DNA of 8,358 nucleotides from an uncultured Erysipelotrichaceae bacterium (lineage in GTDB: Bacteria > Bacillota_I > Bacilli_A > Erysipelotrichales > Erysipelotrichaceae). How positions within the stretch are numbered: the first letter of the stretch is position 1; each line of letters starts with the position of its first letter. The notes under the pieces are model-generated. The model did not search any database. It worked only from the letters and a program-made list of their open reading frames with translations, and was not told the origin of the DNA. The position numbers and the translations under genes were made by a program. Of this stretch, positions 4,512-8,358 are shown in pieces. Location of the stretch: NCBI GenBank assembly GCA_937900565.1, contig CALCFG010000019.1, positions 1 to 8,358 on the forward strand, in the 5' to 3' direction.

Positions 4512-4557
4512 CCTAATAACCATACGTAGTTTACCGGGCTACCTACGGTATTGGCGC
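4512..4557 (-). promoter_or_regulatory. L13-type ribosomal protein leader
   Basis: In the minus-strand transcript CCAATACCGTAG (4554-4543) pairs with CTACGTATGG (4529-4520) as ten pairs with two bulges, closing a 13-base loop, with the rplM ribosome binding site just beyond. Firmicutes rplM messages are known to carry a short L13 leader thought to mediate autoregulation, and position and size agree. Binding of L13 is inferred. Confidence 0.55.
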
Positions 4558-4563
4558 TCATAT

Positions 4564-4592
4564 ATATTAGACAAAATACGAATTTAAGTCAA
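4564..4592 (-). promoter_or_regulatory. Near-consensus sigma-A promoter of rplM-rpsI
   Basis: On the minus strand TTGACT (4592-4587) and TAATAT (4569-4564) are separated by exactly 17 bases. Transcription would start near 4557, directly at the leader hairpin. Each hexamer matches the consensus at five of six positions. Confidence 0.8.
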
Positions 4593-4602
4593 TGAAAATT
4601 TA

Positions 4603-4620
4603 ATATTTCCTAGGAAATAT
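4603..4620. repeat. 18-bp perfect palindrome upstream of the rplM promoter
   Basis: ATATTTCCTAGGAAATAT is identical to its reverse complement and ends 11 bases upstream of the -35 hexamer. It may be a dimeric regulator's operator or the stem of a weak truA terminator (no clean T run follows). A second inverted repeat, GAATAATT/AATTATTC (4622-4629/4639-4646), overlaps the truA stop codon. Confidence 0.6.
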
Positions 4621-4640
4621 CGAATAATTTACTTAATGAA

Positions 4641-5369
4641 TTATTCATAATCGATACTAAGTAAAGTTAATCCATTGGCACATGCTTTATATCGACAAGC
4701 ACCTTTTTCTTTTGCATCCATAATATCCTGAATATCTTGTGCAGTTAAGCGATGCTTTCCCACTTCAATTAAACATCCAACCATCATTCTAACCATATAT
4801 CGTAAAAATCCAGGACCTTTAAAATCAATCATTAATAATTTTCCTTGCCGGCTAAATTCAACGGAATTTACTGTACGAATTGGATTCATACTCGGATCAG
4901 AACTATTAAAGCTTGTAAAATCATGCGTGCCGATGAATACAGAACTTGCCTCTTTCATAGCATCAACATCCAATTGATAATAGCAACTGAAAGCATAAAG
5001 TCGAGTAAATGGATCATTGCCTTGCAAATCAATAATATAGCGATAAGTTTTGATTTTTGAATGATAACGTGAATGAAAGTTGTCGCCCACGATAGCTGCA
5101 CTTTGAATACGTATATCTGCGGGTAGATAACTATTTATACCTCTTACCCATTTCCATTGTTCAATATCACGTTGCGTATCGAAGTGAAATACCATATCTT
5201 TGGCATGGACGCCTGCATCAGTTCTACCAGCCCCAGTAACGACAATCGGTTCATTGCAAACTTTAGAAACTGCTGCATTTATTTTATCTTGAATGGTATT
5301 GCCATCTGGTTGGCTTTGCCAACCATTATAGTTAGTGCCATCGTAACTGACATGCATCATCATTCTCAT
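4641..5369 (-). CDS. truA: tRNA pseudouridine(38-40) synthase TruA
   Basis: The protein has 242 residues, normal for TruA. It isomerises uridine to pseudouridine at positions 38-40 of the anticodon stem-loop. Visible motifs are VSYDGTNYNGWQSQP (7-21), the catalytic GAGRTDAGVHA with Asp51, KTYRY with the conserved Tyr109, THDFTSF (148-154) and the C-terminal GFLRYMVRMMVG (187-198). The start codon overlaps the ecfT stop as ATGA, so translation is coupled; ATGs two to four codons further in are alternative starts. Linkage of truA to ecfA-ecfA-ecfT is common in Firmicutes. Confidence 0.96.
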   Translation of the reverse strand: MRMMMHVSYDGTNYNGWQSQPDGNTIQDKINAAVSKVCNEPIVVTGAGRTDAGVHAKDMVFHFDTQRDIEQWKWVRGINSYLPADIRIQSAAIVGDNFHSRYHSKIKTYRYIIDLQGNDPFTRLYAFSCYYQLDVDAMKEASSVFIGTHDFTSFNSSDPSMNPIRTVNSVEFSRQGKLLMIDFKGPGFLRYMVRMMVGCLIEVGKHRLTAQDIQDIMDAKEKGACRYKACANGLTLLSIDYE

Positions 5370-6160
5370 ACAAACGCAATCATTCCTAAACCAACTGCTA
5401 ATAATAACACAAGCACCATGAACAATCGATCTTGATTATTTAAGACTAGCACACGATAACGTGTTCTTTCCTTATTCGGAGAATAACCGCGTGCTTCCAT
5501 CGCATTTGCTAAATCTTCTGCCCTTTGGAAAGCAGAAATAATTAACGGAATAATTAACGAAAGAATTGCCATTAACTTTTCCTTAAATTTACCGTTTTTA
5601 ATATCTACACCGCGTGACTCTTGCGCTTTCATGATACGTTGCGTTTCTTCGACTAAATCTGGAATAAAGCGCAAAGCAATGGAAATCAACATGGCAATAA
5701 TATGGCTTGGTACCCCGATTTTAGCAAAAGGATTTAATAAATCCTCAATTGCTAGCGTTAAATCCAATGGTTTAGTTGTACTGGTTAAAATCGTAGTAAT
5801 CATTATCATTAACATCAACCGAACAACAATGTAAAAAGTTGAACTAAACGCTTGCGAGTAAATTTTAATGGGGCCAATATTGATTAGTAATAAACCTTCT
5901 TTTAAGTAAAACGCATTAACGACAAATAAGAAAATGAACATAAACATTAATGGTTTTAAAGCATTTAATATATTTTTAAATGGTAATTCACTAACTTTTA
6001 ATGCAATAAAAATACCCAAAAATAATATTGCATACCCAAGATATCCTGCAGGAAAAAAGATAGCAATGAGTAGTATAAGCATTGCCATAATTTTAATTCG
6101 TGGATCTCTTTGGTGCATCCATGTATCATTATTAATATATCTACCAATTGTAAAATTCAT
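5366..6160 (-). CDS. ecfT: ECF transporter transmembrane protein EcfT
   Basis: This 264-residue membrane protein has hydrophobic segments at about 24-52, 68-84, 108-126, 152-166, 194-210 and 246-263. The two cytoplasmic coupling motifs are present: AQESRG (179-184) and AMEARG (220-225), whose Ala-Arg-Gly ends dock into the two ATPases. It couples ATP hydrolysis to exchangeable substrate-binding S components that import vitamins or transition metals. No S component lies in the window, so this is probably a shared (group II) module. Its ATG follows the ecfA2 stop codon with no intervening base; AGAGGA inside the end of ecfA2 serves as ribosome binding site. Confidence 0.95.
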   Translation of the reverse strand: MNFTIGRYINNDTWMHQRDPRIKIMAMLILLIAIFFPAGYLGYAILFLGIFIALKVSELPFKNILNALKPLMFMFIFLFVVNAFYLKEGLLLINIGPIKIYSQAFSSTFYIVVRLMLMIMITTILTSTTKPLDLTLAIEDLLNPFAKIGVPSHIIAMLISIALRFIPDLVEETQRIMKAQESRGVDIKNGKFKEKLMAILSLIIPLIISAFQRAEDLANAMEARGYSPNKERTRYRVLVLNNQDRLFMVLVLLLAVGLGMIAFV

Positions 6161-7012
6161 CTAATGTATCCTCTTTGCCAACGCAGCCACTAATTGATCC
6201 AATGTCGCTACATTATCTTGAGATAAATCCAATCCTTTATCCATTAGCGCATTACGGAATTGAATAACTGTGGGTGGTAATACTTGAGCTTGCTCCATTA
6301 AGTTATTGTCATTGAAAAAAGCAAGTTTATCCCCATAATAAACAAGTTTACCTTCATGCAGCACTAACACATCATCGCAATAATTTAAAACATTATCCAT
6401 ATCATGCGTAACTAAAATGACTGTTTTACCAAACTTTAGGTTATAGTCTCTAAATAATTGCATCATTTCCAAGGCCCCTGTCGGATCCAATCCCGCCGTT
6501 GGCTCATCCAAAACAAGAATATCTGGACGCATTGCCAAAACACCCGCAATTGCCACTCTTCGTTTTTGGCCACCGCTTAAATCGAGTGGATTAACTTCTT
6601 TAAATTGATTCGGTAAATTCACCATTGCTAACGATTCATTTACGCGTTGTTCAATTTCTTTTGGTTCCACGTTAAAGTTTTTTGGTCCAAAGGCAATATC
6701 CTTACCTACCGTTTCTTCAAATAATTGATATTCAGGAAATTGGAATACTAAGCCCACTCGCTTACGTAACTCTTTTAAACGTTGTTTACTATCATTGGTC
6801 AAAATAAAGTCATCAATTTCAACTTGTCCCTTTTCTGGTAATAGTAATCCATTTAAATGTTGAACAAATGTAGATTTTCCACTGCCAGTCGTTCCGATAA
6901 TAGCAATCATCTTTCCCATTGCTAATTCAACAGAAACATTATCCAATGCTACTTTAATGTGCTTTTTATCAATCGGATAGGTATGGGTTACTTGTTCAAA
7001 CTTAATTGGCAT
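6161..7012 (-). CDS. ecfA2: ECF transporter ATP-binding protein EcfA2
   Basis: This 283-residue ABC ATPase has Walker A GTTGSGKST (40-48), a Q-loop in VFQFPEYQLFEET (Gln91), signature LSGGQKRR (145-152), Walker B ILVLDE (165-170), and the switch His203 in VTHD. QFPEYQLFEET and the C-terminal extension distinguish the A2 (EcfA') subunit from A1. It forms a heterodimer with EcfA1 that drives EcfT. The gene overlaps the end of ecfA1 by 25 bases in another frame, indicating coupled translation; the Shine-Dalgarno-like AGGGATGG lies a little far upstream of the ATG. No damage is apparent. Confidence 0.95.
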   Translation of the reverse strand: MPIKFEQVTHTYPIDKKHIKVALDNVSVELAMGKMIAIIGTTGSGKSTFVQHLNGLLLPEKGQVEIDDFILTNDSKQRLKELRKRVGLVFQFPEYQLFEETVGKDIAFGPKNFNVEPKEIEQRVNESLAMVNLPNQFKEVNPLDLSGGQKRRVAIAGVLAMRPDILVLDEPTAGLDPTGALEMMQLFRDYNLKFGKTVILVTHDMDNVLNYCDDVLVLHEGKLVYYGDKLAFFNDNNLMEQAQVLPPTVIQFRNALMDKGLDLSQDNVATLDQLVAALAKRIH

Positions 7013-7818
7013 AACTCATTCACCATCCCTTCAAAATCATTGGAATTAATCCGTATACCTTCAGCTTTTAACTTTTCTTTTAGTCTTACTGCAAAAGGAA
7101 TTTGCAGTGAAGCTTGTTCAATTTTTTTGCGATCATTTAACAGCGCATCCGGTTTACCATCATAAAATAATTGTCCATTTTTTAACACTATCGTGCGATC
7201 GGATGTGGCAATTTCTTCCATATCATGGGTAATAGAAATTATCGTTAGATCTTTTTTATTTTTCAATTGAACAATTAAATCATTAATTTCTTTTTTTCCC
7301 TTTGGATCGAGCATACTCGTTGCTTCATCAAAAATAATAATGGATGGACTCATTGCCAATACACCGGCAATTGCAACCCGTTGCTTTTGACCGCCACTTA
7401 AACGTGCCGGTTCGTTATGTAAGTAGTCTTTCATGCCAACTTTTTCAGCAAATATATCGATGATAGGTTTCATCTTTTTAGGATCCAAACAGTGATTTTC
7501 CAATCCAAATGCAATGTCATCCTCTACCGTACTACCGATAAATTGGTTATCTGGATTTTGAAAAACAATACCAATTTCTTGCCGAATTGCATCTAAATTT
7601 TCTAAATTTAATTCTTTGCCATTCACTTCAATTGCTCCACTACGAGCTTCAAGTAAGCCAATAAACAATTTAGCCAATGTACTTTTACCTGATCCATTAT
7701 GCCCAACTAAAGTGGTATATTCTCCCTTATTAATCGTTAATGACAAGTGATTTACTACTGTCGTTTCATTCGTATATCCAAAACATAAATCTTTTACTTT
7801 TATTGCGTCCATGCGCAT
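6988..7818 (-). CDS. ecfA1: ECF transporter ATP-binding protein EcfA1
   Basis: This 276-residue ABC ATPase has Walker A GHNGSGKST (39-47), Q-loop VFQNPDNQFIGSTVEDDIAFG (Gln87), signature LSGGQKQR (140-147), Walker B SIIIFDE (159-165) and switch His198 in ITHD. The QNPDNQ sequence is typical of EcfA1. The usual Walker B leucine-rich stretch is isoleucine-rich, within family variation. ATGs at 7818 (MRMDAIK) and 7812 (MDAIK) are both possible; no ribosome binding site precedes either, while a TATAAT lies right next to the first one, so the downstream ATG may start a leaderless message. The gene heads the ecfA1-ecfA2-ecfT-truA operon. Confidence 0.95.
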   Translation of the reverse strand: MRMDAIKVKDLCFGYTNETTVVNHLSLTINKGEYTTLVGHNGSGKSTLAKLFIGLLEARSGAIEVNGKELNLENLDAIRQEIGIVFQNPDNQFIGSTVEDDIAFGLENHCLDPKKMKPIIDIFAEKVGMKDYLHNEPARLSGGQKQRVAIAGVLAMSPSIIIFDEATSMLDPKGKKEINDLIVQLKNKKDLTIISITHDMEEIATSDRTIVLKNGQLFYDGKPDALLNDRKKIEQASLQIPFAVRLKEKLKAEGIRINSNDFEGMVNELCQLSLNK

Positions 7819-7819
7819 T

Positions 7820-7825
7820 ATTATA
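7820..7825 (-). promoter_or_regulatory. Candidate -10 element for ecfA1
   Basis: TATAAT on the minus strand matches the -10 consensus exactly and lies in the 30-odd bases between the upstream gene's terminator and ecfA1. The -35 position, overlapping the terminator's T run, is poor. Transcription would begin around 7813, at or inside the annotated start codons. Confidence 0.45.
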
Positions 7826-7847
7826 CGTTAAAAATAAAGGAATACCT

Positions 7848-7886
7848 ATAAAAAAATCATGAAACCGCTATGAGCTTCATGATTTT
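7848..7886 (-). terminator. Intrinsic terminator of the GH43-like gene
   Basis: On the minus strand AAAATCATGAA (7886-7876) pairs perfectly over 11 bases with TTCATGATTTT (7863-7853) around a 12-base loop, followed by a T run (7856-7850). It begins 3 bases past the stop codon of the upstream gene and separates it from the ecf operon. Confidence 0.9.
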
Positions 7887-7888
7887 AC

Positions 7889-8358
7889 TTATTCTGGTAA
7901 TAAATCAGCAATTTCATCCCATGTAACAGCAATTGCACTTGCATGTGAAATGTTTTCGATTGTCTCTAAATTTGTAAAATCGTCTATGGTTAAAGTAAAG
8001 CCTTCCGTAAAATCAATTTGACGGATTTGATATTGGCTACGGGTATAATCATCATAAAATAGAAAATAACGATATCCTGAAAAGATAACAAAGGGACCTT
8101 CTGCTTGGTGATTGGTAATTGGTTGTGAAAATAAATCAAACGATAAAAAGTTTTTCGCACTGCTTCCGACAAATACATTGGAATATTGTTCCAATGGGGA
8201 ACGTTCATCCTTTAATAAGCAATAATAATGCGCGCCATCTTTGACAAGGGAAGCATCAATGATTGGAAACCCAACATCAATTAATACGGATGGTAAAGAA
8301 AACGCATTAAAATCCGTTGTCGTATTATAAAGTACCTTTTTATCATACACACTCGACC
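7889..8358 (-). CDS. GH43-like glycoside hydrolase, C-terminal part (cut by window edge)
   Basis: The frame stays open to the window edge: codons for SSV precede the GTG at 8350, so that GTG is not a start and the N-terminal half lies outside. The visible 156 or so residues read like the last blades of a five-bladed beta-propeller of glycoside hydrolase family 43 (arabinosidase/xylosidase type): VGFPIIDASLVKDGAHYYCL resembles the 'IDA' blade and HQAEGPFVIFSGYRYFLFYD the 'EGP' blade, with Glu as expected for the general acid. No signal peptide can be judged. Substrate cannot be predicted. It has its own terminator and so is not part of the ecf operon. Confidence 0.6.
   Translation of the reverse strand, partial: SSVYDKKVLYNTTTDFNAFSLPSVLIDVGFPIIDASLVKDGAHYYCLLKDERSPLEQYSNVFVGSSAKNFLSFDLFSQPITNHQAEGPFVIFSGYRYFLFYDDYTRSQYQIRQIDFTEGFTLTIDDFTNLETIENISHASAIAVTWDEIADLLPE

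Noticed and set aside
4499..4561. 21-residue N-terminal extension of L13 from the ATG at 4561
   Set aside because: It would be encoded by the leader hairpin, is not part of the L13 family, and the ATG at 4498 has the proper ribosome binding site.
4845..5435. Plus-strand frames opposite truA and ecfT
   Set aside because: These are shadows of strongly conserved minus-strand genes.
8348..8350. GTG as start of the GH43-like gene
   Set aside because: The frame continues open to the window edge, and the visible part corresponds to the C-terminal half of the family.

Overview
The window joins two kinds of DNA from a low-GC Gram-positive bacterium (Bacillota). AT-rich codons, strong AGGAGG ribosome binding sites and the order ecfA1-ecfA2-ecfT-truA-rplM-rpsI all fit that phylum. 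An Erysipelotrichia-like or Bacilli-like host is plausible, but I cannot name a genus.

Positions 1 to about 3640 are the integrase end of an integrated mobile element that resembles the regulatory/recombination end of Tn916-type integrative conjugative elements (ICEs). It runs: a divergent Xre-type regulator (partial, minus strand); a 650-base untranslated stretch holding a putative leader peptide and a long hairpin terminator arranged like a 1:2 / 2:3 / 3:4 attenuator; an Orf7-like sigma-region-4 protein; a 425-base gap with a second copy of the leader motif, a 20-bp tandem duplication and a compact candidate structured RNA; a MazF/PemK-family toxin with no visible antitoxin; an excisionase-like protein; and a tyrosine integrase. 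Toxin, excisionase and integrase form one tight plus-strand operon. Conjugation genes and the far end of the element would lie left of the window.

The integrase gene points into the 3' end of rpsI. Short direct and inverted repeats follow int, and an imperfect inverted repeat spans the rpsI stop codon, so the 3' end of rpsI is the probable attachment site. rpsI remains full length.

From 3638 to the end, everything is on the minus strand and looks chromosomal. Read in the direction of transcription it is: the 3' part of a GH43-like glycoside hydrolase gene with its terminator; ecfA1, ecfA2 and ecfT (the energy-coupling module of ECF vitamin/metal importers); truA (tRNA pseudouridine synthase), coupled by overlapping stop and start codons; then a near-consensus promoter, an L13-type leader, and rplM-rpsI (ribosomal proteins L13 and S9).

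The most interesting parts are non-coding: the attenuator-like leader at 377-569, its partial duplicate at 1264-1344, the candidate RNA at 1500-1640, and the 18-codon reading frame that crosses a hairpin and overlaps the toxin start. No match to a named RNA family was recognised, and none of the folds was computed; they were read by eye.
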